Below, piece after piece: positions 25,348 to 33,593 of a stretch of DNA of 61,412 bases. The translations under genes and the position numbers were made by a program. The stretch is from an uncultured Oscillibacter sp. (GTDB taxonomy: Bacteria > Bacillota > Clostridia > Oscillospirales > Oscillospiraceae): assembly GCA_910583695.1 (NCBI GenBank), contig CAJTZL010000009.1:1-61412 (forward strand), read 5' to 3'. The notes under the pieces were generated by a model. It was given only the letters and a program-made list of their open reading frames with translations, did not search any database and had not been told where the DNA came from. Positions within the stretch are counted from its first letter, which is position 1; each line of letters begins with the position of its first letter.

Positions 25348-26121
25348 ATGATATTTGGACACTGCGCACAGTTCGATGAGGTGAAGCGCGTGAAGAGCGC
25401 CGGCTACGCCTTTGTGGAGCTGCGGGGAAGGGCGGTATCCGCCATGCCGGAGGCAGACTTCTCTGCGCTTCGCCAGGAGCTGGAAGCGCTGGAACTGCCC
25501 TGTCTGGGCTTCAACGCCTATTGCCCGGCGGAGGTCGTCATCGCCGGGCCCGGCTATGACCGCCGGCGGACCCGCTCCTATGCCTCCTATTTGGCGGGCC
25601 GGGCCGGGCAGCTGGGAATCCGGCAGGTCGGAATCGGCTCTCCCGCCTCCAGGCGGCTGCCGCTGGGGTTCGACCGGCAGCTTGCCGCCAAGCAGGCGGA
25701 AACCTTCCTGGCGGACACCGCCGAGTGCTTCGCGCCCATGGGCGTCCGTGTCGCACTGGAGCCGCTGGCTCCGTTTTTCTGCGATTTCATCAACACCTAT
25801 GACGAGGCCATGGAGTATATCCACGCGCTGACGGAGCACGGCGTCGGCTTGATCCTGGACTTTTTGAACATGGAGCTTGGCGGAGAGGACAGCCGGGAGC
25901 TGGAATCCCTGGTTCCCCATATTCTGCATGTGCATATGTCTGATTATGCCGAAACGCCCTGGCAGCGGGACGAACCGAAGCCCTGCCGCATCCAAATCCA
26001 TCAGGAGCGTCTGCGGCATCTCCGGTCCGCCGGTTACGACGGCGCCGTCAGCATTGAAACCGATCTTCCCCTGGATGAGAAGCGGGCGGCGGAAACCCTG
26101 GCCTCCGTCCGGCCGTTTTAA
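25348..26121 (+). CDS. Sugar phosphate isomerase/epimerase (AP endonuclease-like TIM barrel)
   Basis: A 257-residue TIM barrel of the xylose-isomerase-like family 2 (IolE, Hyi, OtnI, LerI relatives). The protein starts MIFGHCAQFDEV after AAAGGAG. Metal ligands are Glu in VRVALEPLAP, Asp in LILDFLNM, His in LHVHMSDY and Glu in GAVSIETDLP, the usual Glu-Asp-His-Glu set. Such enzymes isomerise hydroxypyruvate, 3-oxo-tetronate or ketose phosphates. It is transcribed divergently from lacI and followed by the ABM gene. The exact reaction cannot be told from sequence alone. Confidence 0.85.
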   Translation: MIFGHCAQFDEVKRVKSAGYAFVELRGRAVSAMPEADFSALRQELEALELPCLGFNAYCPAEVVIAGPGYDRRRTRSYASYLAGRAGQLGIRQVGIGSPASRRLPLGFDRQLAAKQAETFLADTAECFAPMGVRVALEPLAPFFCDFINTYDEAMEYIHALTEHGVGLILDFLNMELGGEDSRELESLVPHILHVHMSDYAETPWQRDEPKPCRIQIHQERLRHLRSAGYDGAVSIETDLPLDEKRAAETLASVRPF

Positions 26122-26186
26122 AGGAGCAAACTGCCCTGCCGGCTCTGACCGGCAGAGCCAGATGATGAAAAAAGGAGTTTTTTTAT

Positions 26187-26489
26187 ATGGAACATACCCC
26201 GCTGACTGTTATCGTCACCTACAAGACCCTGCCGGGAAAGGCCCGCGCCTTTTACGAGGCCGTTACATCCTCCGGCGTCGCGGCGGGTGTCCGGCAGGAG
26301 CCCGGCAACCACGGCTACGACTTTTTCCTGCCCCTGGACCAGCCGGATACGCTGCTTTTGATCGAGCAGTGGGAAAACAAGGCGGCGGCAGACGCCCACG
26401 CCTTCACGGACAACGTGAAAAAAATGGGACAGATTAAACCGGAATACGTGCTGGAGACCAGCGCCGTTCGGTACTGCCGCTTTGCATAA
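26187..26489 (+). CDS. ABM-domain small protein (YgiN/LsrG-like)
   Basis: A 100-residue protein of the antibiotic biosynthesis monooxygenase (ABM) ferredoxin-like fold. Typical are the first strand LTVIVTYKTLPGKARAFYEA, the GNHGYDFFLPL strand and the LLLIEQWENKAAADAHAFT segment with the conserved Trp. ABM proteins are cofactor-free oxygenases or, like LsrG, isomerases of AI-2 phosphate. In an anaerobe an isomerase or decarboxylase role fits better than oxygenation. It has an AAAGGAG site and is followed by a strong bidirectional terminator. It probably forms an operon with the TIM barrel gene 65 bp upstream. Confidence 0.82.
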   Translation: MEHTPLTVIVTYKTLPGKARAFYEAVTSSGVAAGVRQEPGNHGYDFFLPLDQPDTLLLIEQWENKAAADAHAFTDNVKKMGQIKPEYVLETSAVRYCRFA

Positions 26490-26494
26490 AGCAG

Positions 26495-26536
26495 AAAACG
26501 CCGCTTTTCAAGCCGGACTCGAAAAGCGGCGTTTTT
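26495..26536. terminator. Bidirectional terminator between convergent genes
   Basis: AAAACGCCGCTTTTC (26495-26509) pairs with GAAAAGCGGCGTTTT (26521-26535), with T-runs on either strand. It ends the ABM transcript from the left and the hydroxyacid dehydrogenase transcript from the right. Confidence 0.88.
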
Positions 26537-26560
26537 GTTCAGGCACGTGTGTCTTCCCGT

Positions 26561-27526
26561 TTAGGGATTCACGATGTTCGTGGGGCTTCCCGCCAGGAAG
26601 GCCCGGATGTTCTCCGCCGTGCAGTCCATGATCCGCTGGCGGCTCTCCTTTGCCCCCCAGGACATGTGTGGGGTTATGATGCAGTTTTTTGCCTTTAAAA
26701 GCGGGTTATCCCCCATAATGGGCTCCGTGGAAACCACGTCCACCCCGGCGGCGGCCACTTTCCCGCTGTTCAGCGCATCCGCCAGATCCTGCTCCACTAC
26801 CATCTGCCCCCGGCTGTTGTTGATGAGAATGACGCCGTCTTTCATTTTGGCGATGTTCTCCCGGCAGATCAGGCCGGTGTTCCAGGACAGCAGGGGCATG
26901 TGCAGAACAATCACGTCCGCCCGGGCAAGCAGGTCCTCCAGCTCCACGTATTCCGCCAGTCTGCGGCCCTCGTCGTTCTGCCAGGGATCGTAGGCAATGA
27001 CGCCCATTCCCAGCGCCCCGGCGATGGCGGCGGTATGCCGCCCAATGTTGCCAAGGCCGATGATCCCCATGGTCTTCCCCTCCAGCTCTATGAGGGGATA
27101 GTCCCAGTAGCACCAGTCCCGGCAGTGCTCCCACCTTCCCTCGTGGACGGTCTGGCTGTGGTGCCCGATGTGATGGCAAATCTCCAGCAGCAGCGCAATG
27201 GCAAACTGGCTGACGGAGAATGTTCCGTAGACCGGCACGTTGGACACTGGGATTCCCCGCTCCTTGGCAAACGCCGTGTCAATGATATTATACCCGGTAG
27301 CCAGCACCGCCAGGAAGCGTATGGAAGGGCACGCCTCCATGGTACGCCGGGAAATGGGCGTCTTGTTGGTCACAACAATGTCGGCGTCTCCGATCCGGCG
27401 AATGATCTCCTCCTCGTCCGTGAGGCTGGTGCGCTCATAAACCGTCAGGCTGCCCAACTTCTCAAAGCTCTCCCAGCTCAGGTCCCCGGGATTTTCGGTG
27501 TGACCATCCAAAACCACGATTTTCAT
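26561..27526 (-). CDS. D-2-hydroxyacid dehydrogenase (glycerate dehydrogenase-like)
   Basis: A 321-residue NAD-dependent dehydrogenase of the hydroxypyruvate reductase type. The Rossmann loop is MGIIGLGNIGRHT. The catalytic residues are Arg in INNSRGQMV, Glu in VVSTEPIMG and His in ITPHMSWGA. The substrate loop LATGYNIIDT sits near residue 80. It is well diverged from the hydroxyacid dehydrogenase at 11386 and so probably acts on another substrate. It is transcribed alone, convergent with the ABM gene and divergent from the CdaR gene, whose product may control it. Confidence 0.9.
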   Translation of the reverse strand: MKIVVLDGHTENPGDLSWESFEKLGSLTVYERTSLTDEEEIIRRIGDADIVVTNKTPISRRTMEACPSIRFLAVLATGYNIIDTAFAKERGIPVSNVPVYGTFSVSQFAIALLLEICHHIGHHSQTVHEGRWEHCRDWCYWDYPLIELEGKTMGIIGLGNIGRHTAAIAGALGMGVIAYDPWQNDEGRRLAEYVELEDLLARADVIVLHMPLLSWNTGLICRENIAKMKDGVILINNSRGQMVVEQDLADALNSGKVAAAGVDVVSTEPIMGDNPLLKAKNCIITPHMSWGAKESRQRIMDCTAENIRAFLAGSPTNIVNP

Positions 27527-27657
27527 AAAATTGCCTCCTATCGTATGATCGTATGCTTCACCTGATTTATCCTGTTCTATTTTACCTCTGCCGGCATTGT
27601 AAATTTTCCAAAAATACCGGCGTACGTTTTGTATATTTCGCAGCGAAGAGGTGCGGT

Positions 27658-28791
27658 ATGCTCATTTCCCAATCCTATGCTCAGAAAATTGCAGATGAGA
27701 TGAAGGAGGCCATCGGACGGGACATCAACATCATGGACAGGCAGGGCGTAATCCTTGCCAGCACGGACCCTGACCGAAAGGGTCAGCTTCACCAAGGAGC
27801 GGTCCGGCTTCTGCGGGAGGGGCTGGCCTCCCTATCCATTGAGCAGGGAGACCCGGGGCAGGGTGTACAGGCAGGGGTGAATTTCCCCGTCACCGCGGGC
27901 GGGCAGGTAGAGGGCGTGATCGGCATTACCGGCCCGCTGGCCGAGGTATCCTCCTTCGCACGGATCGTCCGGCGTATGGCGGAGCTGCTGATTCAAAACG
28001 TCCAGCGCCAGCAGCAGGCGGAGCTGCAGGATAACGCAAGAGCTCTGTTTATCGAAAGCTGGCTGTTTTCCGACCAGCCGGACTGGACAGGCCTGGAGCT
28101 CCGCGGGCAGCTTCTGGGCATGGATATCCGGGAGCCCTATACCGTGGCGGTCCTCACTCTGGCGGAGCGGGAGGCCCCCCACTCCCGGCCAGATACTCCC
28201 GGGAAATTCCGGAGGGATGCTGCGGCGCAGATGATCCGGGGGCGGCTGCGGGAGGATGGCGGCCATGCCTGCGCCGTCATGCGGGAATGCATCCTGCTCC
28301 TTCTGCACAATGTCTCCCGCCGGCAGGCCCAGGAGCTCACTGGGAGCATCTGCCAGGATATCGAGGGCTTTTTCCAAGTCCTCATCGCAGGCGGGATCAG
28401 CGGCCCTATCCGCTCTCCCGACGAGGTCCGCTCCTGTTTCCACGCGGCAAGGACAGCGGCGGAGGCGGCGGCGCGCTTTCCGGGGAAACGTGTGCTGTTC
28501 TATGACAAAACGTCCCTGGAGTTTGTCCTGCGGAGCATTCCCAGGGAAATTCGCAGCCAATTGAACGCCTCCATTTTCTCCGGCTGTACGGCGGAAGAGT
28601 ACCGGGCCTTCCTCCAGCTTATTCAGGACTATTTCGCCGAGGGCGGAAACCTGCGCCGCTGCGCGGAGAAACGGTTCGTTCACCGAAATACCATCCAGTA
28701 CCACATTGAACGGTTGAAGCGGCAGACCGGTTACGACCTGCGCGTCCCCGGAGACGCCGTCCTCCTCTGTCTGGCGGTTCAGCCCCAATAA
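27658..28791 (+). CDS. CdaR-family sugar-diacid regulator
   Basis: A 377-residue regulator. The N-terminal 130 residues form a putative sugar-diacid recognition domain: SQSYAQKIADEMKEAIGRDI, NIMDRQGVILASTDPDRKG, then GVIGITGPLAEV. The C-terminus carries the PucR-type helix-turn-helix (CAEKRFVHRNTIQYHIERLK). CdaR in Escherichia coli senses glycerate, glucarate and galactarate and activates their catabolic genes. I start at ATG 27658 preceded by GAAGAGGTG. It lies between the hydroxyacid dehydrogenase and a FabZ-like gene and is the third type of regulator in this island. Confidence 0.88.
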   Translation: MLISQSYAQKIADEMKEAIGRDINIMDRQGVILASTDPDRKGQLHQGAVRLLREGLASLSIEQGDPGQGVQAGVNFPVTAGGQVEGVIGITGPLAEVSSFARIVRRMAELLIQNVQRQQQAELQDNARALFIESWLFSDQPDWTGLELRGQLLGMDIREPYTVAVLTLAEREAPHSRPDTPGKFRRDAAAQMIRGRLREDGGHACAVMRECILLLLHNVSRRQAQELTGSICQDIEGFFQVLIAGGISGPIRSPDEVRSCFHAARTAAEAAARFPGKRVLFYDKTSLEFVLRSIPREIRSQLNASIFSGCTAEEYRAFLQLIQDYFAEGGNLRRCAEKRFVHRNTIQYHIERLKRQTGYDLRVPGDAVLLCLAVQPQ

Positions 28792-28865
28792 AACGGCCCG
28801 TCTGCTGAAAAGCCCGCGCCAAGGCGCTGCGGAAACGGGTCATCTGAAAGAATGAGGTATATAAA

Positions 28866-29291
28866 ATGACTACGGAAGAAATCAAACAGATCATCCCCCA
28901 CCGTGATCCAATGCTCCTAATCAACGAGGTGACGGAAATAGAGCCCGGCCACAGAATCCGGGCGGCGTTCTATGTCGACCCGGACCGGGAAATCTTCAAC
29001 GGGCATTTTCCCGGCGAGCCCGTCCTGCCCGGGGTGTATTCCGTGGAGTGCATGGCCCAGGCGGCCGATCTCCTTCTCCTGTCCATGGAGCGTTATGCCG
29101 GAAAGGTCCCCCTTTTCCTGGGCATCGACAAGGTTCGCTTCCGGCGGAAGATTCTGCCGGGAGACACAATTGAAATTCGGGCGGCGCTTCTCTCGGAGCG
29201 CGTGGAAAAGGCCATTGCCACCTGCTCGGCGGAAATCTACGACCACGAGGAGCTGGCCGCATCTGGGGAGGTAACACTGGCCATGCGCTGA
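28866..29291 (+). CDS. FabZ-like 3-hydroxyacyl dehydratase
   Basis: A 141-residue hot-dog-fold dehydratase. IPHRDPMLLINEVTE and the catalytic NGHFPGEPVLPGVYSVECMA, with His and the downstream Glu, are the FabZ active-site segments. Length matches FabZ. It stands outside any fatty-acid gene cluster, downstream of a sugar-diacid regulator and 74 bp from its stop. It may be the genome's only FabZ, or a paralogue recruited to dehydrate a pathway intermediate; the second is an inference from context. Confidence 0.85.
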   Translation: MTTEEIKQIIPHRDPMLLINEVTEIEPGHRIRAAFYVDPDREIFNGHFPGEPVLPGVYSVECMAQAADLLLLSMERYAGKVPLFLGIDKVRFRRKILPGDTIEIRAALLSERVEKAIATCSAEIYDHEELAASGEVTLAMR

Positions 29292-29706
29292 GAAAAATCC
29301 TCCTCAGCAGACGGATGCCTCCAGAGCCCTTCGGCGCATTTGGCAAATCCGCCGGGGAAAACTAGGCCATGTTTGAAAAATGGCAAAACGCCGTCTTGGG
29401 GCATCTTTTTCCGCCAGGACTGTGTTGCCTGGACTTGAAATCCGTCAGTCCGTCAAGGACGACAACGCAGCCATGCGGCCTCTGGACCGCCGAACATCTC
29501 TCAGTATTTTTGGGAACTGCTCTATGAGCAAGTAAGCCGCCCTGAACAGGGCGGCTTTTTTCCCATTTCCTCGGAAGCGCTTGTCGGCCGGGTCACAAGA
29601 CCTCCGCCGCTCTTGGGCTGTGCGGCCCCCGCCTGCTCCTTCGTCCATTTTGTGATTTACGCCGTTTGATTTTTCCCCCCCGCCATCCGGAAATATTGGA
29701 CAAACG
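29292..29706. other. Intergenic region with one terminator, no gene
   Basis: About 415 bp with no supported gene. A terminator of AAGCCGCCCTG (29534-29544) and CAGGGCGGCTT (29547-29557) followed by TTTTTCCC lies in the middle, 240 bp beyond the FabZ stop. A short frame just before it (ISQYFWELLYEQV) may be a decayed coding remnant. Confidence 0.6.
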
Positions 29707-29718
29707 ATGCCAGCGGGC

Positions 29719-29768
29719 TTGCAAGAGCGGCGGCTTTGTGGTATAAACAAAGCCGTAACATATGTAAC
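29719..29768 (+). promoter_or_regulatory. sorC promoter with GTAAC repeats
   Basis: TTGCAA (29719-29724), 17 bases, TATAAA (29742-29747), followed by GTAACATATGTAAC (29755-29768). A GTTAC/GTAAC pair occurs again in front of the dhaL gene (about 30850 and 30884), suggesting binding sites of the SorC protein itself. Confidence 0.55.
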
Positions 29769-29793
29769 CTTTCCCCGCAAAGGAGGGATTTTT

Positions 29794-30729
29794 GTGGACA
29801 CCGGTTTCGAGAAGCGGAAAAAACTGGCCTATGTGGCCCGCCGTTATTACCTGGAGGATCAAAAGCAAAGCGACATTGCCCAGGAGCTGGGCGTATCCCG
29901 CCCCCTGGTCAGCCGGATGCTGTCGGAGGCCCGGGAACTGGGAATCGTGGAGATCACGGTCCATGAGCCGGGAGCCAAGGCCGCGGGACTGCTGGAGCGG
30001 CTGCGGGCCTCCGCCTCCATCCGGGGCGGCGTCCTGGTGGAGGACGGTACGGACAACGACGAGACAAACCGGCTGCTCTCTCAGGGAGCCATGGAGCTGC
30101 TGCACCAGCTGGGGACCCGCCGCCTGGGGGTGGGCTGGGGCTATTTGATCGGCCAGCTGGTGACGTGGCTGGAGGAAAATCCCCAGCCCTCCAGCGCCGT
30201 CACCGACATCTGCCCCCTGGTGGGCAACGCCAGCATTCCCGCCCGCAACTATCAATCCAACGAAAACGTCCGGCTGATGGCCCAGCAGCTGGGAGCCGCC
30301 CCTCACTTCCTCTACCTCCCGGCCCTGCCGGAAAGCCTGGAAGAAAAGCAGGTCCTGTGCTCCACCGAGGTTTACCGCCAGATTTACCAGGAGTGGGAAG
30401 CCCTTGACGCCGCGCTGGTCAACATCGGGGATTACCCCTCCAGCCCCGACTTCGCCTCCCTGGTGCGGTACGGCAGCCTGCTCCAGCGCCAGCGGGCCTG
30501 CGGGCGGATGCTGATCTATTACTTCAACCAGAATGGCACGGTGATCCAGTCGGACCTGGATTTCGCCATCCAGATTCCCCTTGACGTCCTGCGGCGGTGC
30601 CCCAATATCATTGGGGTGTGTTCCGCCAACACCAGCGCAAAGGCCTTGGAGGGCGCGTTGAAAACCGGCATATTCACCCATTTGGCGGCCCGGTCGAAGC
30701 TGGTGAAGGCCATGCTGGACGAAACGTAG
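29794..30729 (+). CDS. SorC/DeoR-family sugar-binding regulator
   Basis: A 311-residue SorC-type regulator. The N-terminal helix-turn-helix is KQSDIAQELGVSRPLVSRML, and the large C-terminal sugar-phosphate-binding domain holds LGVGWGYLIGQL and the ending IGVCSANTSAKALEGAL. I take GTG 29794 as start because AAGGAGG precedes it by eight bases; an upstream ATG at 29707 would place the promoter inside the gene. LsrR, the AI-2-phosphate sensor, belongs to this family and is encoded next to lsrF in enterics, as here. It probably responds to a phosphorylated ketose made by DhaKL. Confidence 0.88.
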   Translation: MDTGFEKRKKLAYVARRYYLEDQKQSDIAQELGVSRPLVSRMLSEARELGIVEITVHEPGAKAAGLLERLRASASIRGGVLVEDGTDNDETNRLLSQGAMELLHQLGTRRLGVGWGYLIGQLVTWLEENPQPSSAVTDICPLVGNASIPARNYQSNENVRLMAQQLGAAPHFLYLPALPESLEEKQVLCSTEVYRQIYQEWEALDAALVNIGDYPSSPDFASLVRYGSLLQRQRACGRMLIYYFNQNGTVIQSDLDFAIQIPLDVLRRCPNIIGVCSANTSAKALEGALKTGIFTHLAARSKLVKAMLDET

Positions 30730-30917
30730 CATTTGTAATTCCCCAGATCGCCGCGGCGGTTTGGGGAGCTTTCTTTTTGTGCATAATAGATAGCTTGCCC
30801 ATAGGAAAACTGGCAATAATCGGGAAAACCGCCTCTGAGCATTGACTTATGTTACACTGTATGATATCGTTCTTGCACAGACGTAACTGAACGAATGCTT
30901 TTAGGAGGTGACAGAGA

Positions 30918-31526
30918 ATGACGAAATCCGAACTTGCCGCACGACTGAAGCACGCCTGCGCGGCGGTGCTGGCGGCGGAGAAGGAGCTGACGGAAATTGA
31001 CTCCCGGTTTGGCGACGCGGACCACGGCCTGACCATGGCTAAAATCGCCGGAGCGATTTCCGGCGCGGTGGAGCAGGCGGAAGGCGGCATTCAAGCCATG
31101 CTGGACGACGCGGCCATGGCCGTTATGACGCTGAACGGCGGCAGTGCGGTCCCTTTGTGGAACACATGGCTGGACGGGATGCAGGAGGGCGCCCCGGAGG
31201 GGGACGAAATCGACGTCCCGGGTCTCCAGGCCGTCTTTGCCCGGGCGCTGGAGGCATTGGACGACATGTCCGGCGCCAAGGTGGGCGACAAGACCATGAT
31301 GGATGCCCTGATTCCCGCCAGCCGGGCCATCGCCGCTTTCCAGGGAGACGGCGAGGCCGCCCTGTTCGCCGCCGCCGCCCGGGCCGCCGCCCAGGGCGCG
31401 GAAGACAGCAAACAGTTCGTGTCCAAATTCGGGCGGGCTAAAAGCTACGGCGAAAAGACCATCGGCACCCCGGACGCCGGAGCGGTGTCCATGTCCTATT
31501 TCTTCCAGGGCCTGGCGCAGGCCTGA
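30918..31526 (+). CDS. dhaL: Dihydroxyacetone kinase subunit DhaL
   Basis: A 202-residue all-helical nucleotide-binding subunit (DAK2 domain). The magnesium-ADP site is in EIDSRFGDADHGLTMAK, where the family has three Asp residues; the helix VGDKTMMDALIPASRA is the second conserved block. DhaL passes phosphate to substrate covalently held on DhaK. No DhaM phosphotransferase protein follows, so the phosphate donor might be ATP or a DhaM encoded elsewhere. Gene order dhaL-dhaK is the reverse of the usual dhaKL. It opens a short operon after a possible TTGACT promoter at 30842. Confidence 0.9.
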   Translation: MTKSELAARLKHACAAVLAAEKELTEIDSRFGDADHGLTMAKIAGAISGAVEQAEGGIQAMLDDAAMAVMTLNGGSAVPLWNTWLDGMQEGAPEGDEIDVPGLQAVFARALEALDDMSGAKVGDKTMMDALIPASRAIAAFQGDGEAALFAAAARAAAQGAEDSKQFVSKFGRAKSYGEKTIGTPDAGAVSMSYFFQGLAQA

Positions 31527-31550
31527 AATCTTGAAGGAGAGGTATTCCAT

Positions 31551-32549
31551 ATGAAGATGAAGAAGTTTATCAACGCCCCTGAGACCATCACCGACGAGGA
31601 GCTCACCGGCCTGGGGCTGGCCTATCCCGACATTCTGGACGTGGACGGCCATCTGGTCATCAGCAAGGATCTGGCAGACGCGGACCGGGTTACAATCGTC
31701 ACCTACGGCGGCTCCGGCCATGAGCCCGCCCAGGCCGGATTTGTGGGCCGGGGCATGCTGGATGTCCAGGCCGTGGGCGACATCTTCGCCGCCCCCAACG
31801 GGCAGCTGGTGTTTGACGCCATGAAGCTGGCGGACAAGGGCCATGGCGTGCTGCTGCTGACCCTGAACTACGCCGGAGACCAGCTGGCGGGCAAGCAGGC
31901 CATGAAGCTGGCCCAGAAGGCGGGACTGAACGTCCGTCAGGTAGTCACCGGGGAGGAGATCCAGTACGACCCCAGCGGTGAGGACAACAAGCGGGGTCTG
32001 GCCGGAGCCGTGGCTCTGTACCACATCGCCGCCGCCGCGGCCCGGGAGGGCAAGAGCCTGGATGAGGTGGCCGCCATCGCCCAGCGCTACGCGGACAGCA
32101 TGGCCTCCGTCACCGTAAAATCCACCGACGCCACCCATCCGCAGAACGGCATGTCCTTCGGCGACCTGGGAGAGACGGACCTGATGGAGATTGGCGCAGG
32201 CCAGCACGGCGAGGGCGGCGGCGTCCGGGTGCCCATGATGTCCTCCAAGGACACCGTGGCAACCGTGGCGGAGGCCCTTTGCAAAAACCTGGAGCTGAAA
32301 GCCGGAGACAGGGCCTTTGTCATGATCAACGGCTGCGGGGCCACCACCATGATGGAGATGCTGGTGCTGTTCAAGGACACGGTGGAGTTTTTGAAGGCCA
32401 AGGGCGTGGAGGTCGTGGCCAGCATGGTGGGCGAAATCCTCACCGTTCAGGAGGCGGGCGGCTTCCAGATGAACATTGCCAAGTGGGACGAGGAATTTAT
32501 CCGCCTGTGGGGTGCTCCCTGCCACACCCCCGCCTACAGCAAGGAATGA
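31551..32549 (+). CDS. dhaK: Dihydroxyacetone kinase subunit DhaK
   Basis: A 332-residue DAK1-domain protein. TYGGSGHEPAQAGFVG is the substrate pocket entry with the His and Gly-rich loop. EIGAGQHGEGGGVRV contains the His that binds the carbonyl as a hemiaminal. MINGCGATTMMEMLVLF is the subunit interface block. Members act on dihydroxyacetone but also on erythrulose and related C4-C5 ketoses. It lies 24 bp after dhaL with an AAGGAGAGG site and is followed four bases later by the LsrF-like gene. Confidence 0.92.
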   Translation: MKMKKFINAPETITDEELTGLGLAYPDILDVDGHLVISKDLADADRVTIVTYGGSGHEPAQAGFVGRGMLDVQAVGDIFAAPNGQLVFDAMKLADKGHGVLLLTLNYAGDQLAGKQAMKLAQKAGLNVRQVVTGEEIQYDPSGEDNKRGLAGAVALYHIAAAAAREGKSLDEVAAIAQRYADSMASVTVKSTDATHPQNGMSFGDLGETDLMEIGAGQHGEGGGVRVPMMSSKDTVATVAEALCKNLELKAGDRAFVMINGCGATTMMEMLVLFKDTVEFLKAKGVEVVASMVGEILTVQEAGGFQMNIAKWDEEFIRLWGAPCHTPAYSKE

Positions 32550-32552
32550 GCC

Positions 32553-33452
32553 ATGGCGGATAATATTGGAAACAAGGCCGCCCACGATTATCACCTGGAC
32601 GTTCCCGCCGCTCAGGAGGGTTTCCACGTGAAGGGCGCGGCCCACTGCGGCTGGGGCATGAAGGCCCGGCTGGCCCGGATGTTCGACCCCAAGTCCGGAA
32701 ACACCGTCATGCTGGCCTTTGACCACGGCTACATCATGGGCCCCACCGCCGGGCTGGAGCGGATTGATCTGGTGATTCCGCCCCTGATTCCCTACGTGAA
32801 CGTGCTGATGGGCACCCGGGGCACCTTCCAGTCCTGCATCTCCCCCACCGCCCAAGTGGGGCGCTGCCTCCGTGTGACCTACGATTCCACGGTGCTTTAC
32901 GACGACATGTCGGGCGGCGGCGGCTTCGCCAGCGACATGGAAAACGCCCTGCGGATGAACGCCGACTGCGTGGCGGTGCAGACCTTCATCGGCGCTTCCG
33001 GCGAAAGCCGGTCCCTGGAGCTCCTCTGCCGGACCGCCGACGCCGGGGCCCGGTACGGCGTGCCCACTCTGGGCGTGGTGGCTGTGGGCAAGGAGATGGC
33101 GCGGACAGAGAAGTTCTTCCTCCTGGCCACAAGGGTGCTGGCGGAGAACGGAGCCAACGTGGTCAAGAGCTATTACTGCGAGGGCTTTGAACGGGTTGCC
33201 GCCGCCTGCCCCGTCCCCATCGTCATCGCCGGCGGCAAGAAGCTGCCGGAGTCAGAGGCCCTGGAGATGGCCTGGAAGGCCATTCAGGAGGGAGCCCACG
33301 GGGTGGATATGGGCCGGAACATCTTCCAGTCGGACTCCCCGGCGGGCATGGCCCAGGCCATCGGCAAGGTGGTCCATGAGAACTATACCCCCGCCCAGGC
33401 CTACGAGGTCTATCAGGAAGTGAAAAACCGGCAGAACCATCAAGACGCTTGA
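32553..33452 (+). CDS. LsrF-like class I aldolase/thiolase
   Basis: A 299-residue protein close to LsrF, the enzyme that breaks down phosphorylated AI-2 with coenzyme A. The match runs through nearly the whole length: WGMKARLARMFDPKSGNTV, MLAFDHGYIMGPTAGLERID, CPVPIVIAGGKKLPE and GVDMGRNIFQSD. The Schiff-base Lys of this DeoC/LacD-type TIM barrel is in VVKSYYCEGFERV. Because there is no Lsr transporter or LsrK beside it, a related ketose phosphate made by DhaKL is the likelier substrate. It is the last gene of the dhaL operon. Confidence 0.88.
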   Translation: MADNIGNKAAHDYHLDVPAAQEGFHVKGAAHCGWGMKARLARMFDPKSGNTVMLAFDHGYIMGPTAGLERIDLVIPPLIPYVNVLMGTRGTFQSCISPTAQVGRCLRVTYDSTVLYDDMSGGGGFASDMENALRMNADCVAVQTFIGASGESRSLELLCRTADAGARYGVPTLGVVAVGKEMARTEKFFLLATRVLAENGANVVKSYYCEGFERVAAACPVPIVIAGGKKLPESEALEMAWKAIQEGAHGVDMGRNIFQSDSPAGMAQAIGKVVHENYTPAQAYEVYQEVKNRQNHQDA

Positions 33453-33573
33453 AAACTGGCGTCCAGGGCTTCAAAGCGGGCAAAGCCCGCCGGGGCCTAA
33501 CATATGCCGTAATTTCCCAGTGAGGTCCACCGGCGAGCCCTTCGCGGCCCCGGCGGTCATCCGCATAAAAAGA

Positions 33574-33593
33574 GAGGGCCCCGAAGGGCCCTC
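33574..33593. terminator. Hairpin after the lsrF-like gene
   Basis: GAGGGCCC (33574-33581), CGAA loop, GGGCCCTC (33586-33593). On the plus strand no T-run follows; on the minus strand TCTTTTT does. A smaller stem (GCGGGC/GCCCGC) precedes it near 33476-33490. The rest of the gap to 33730 holds no gene. Confidence 0.5.
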
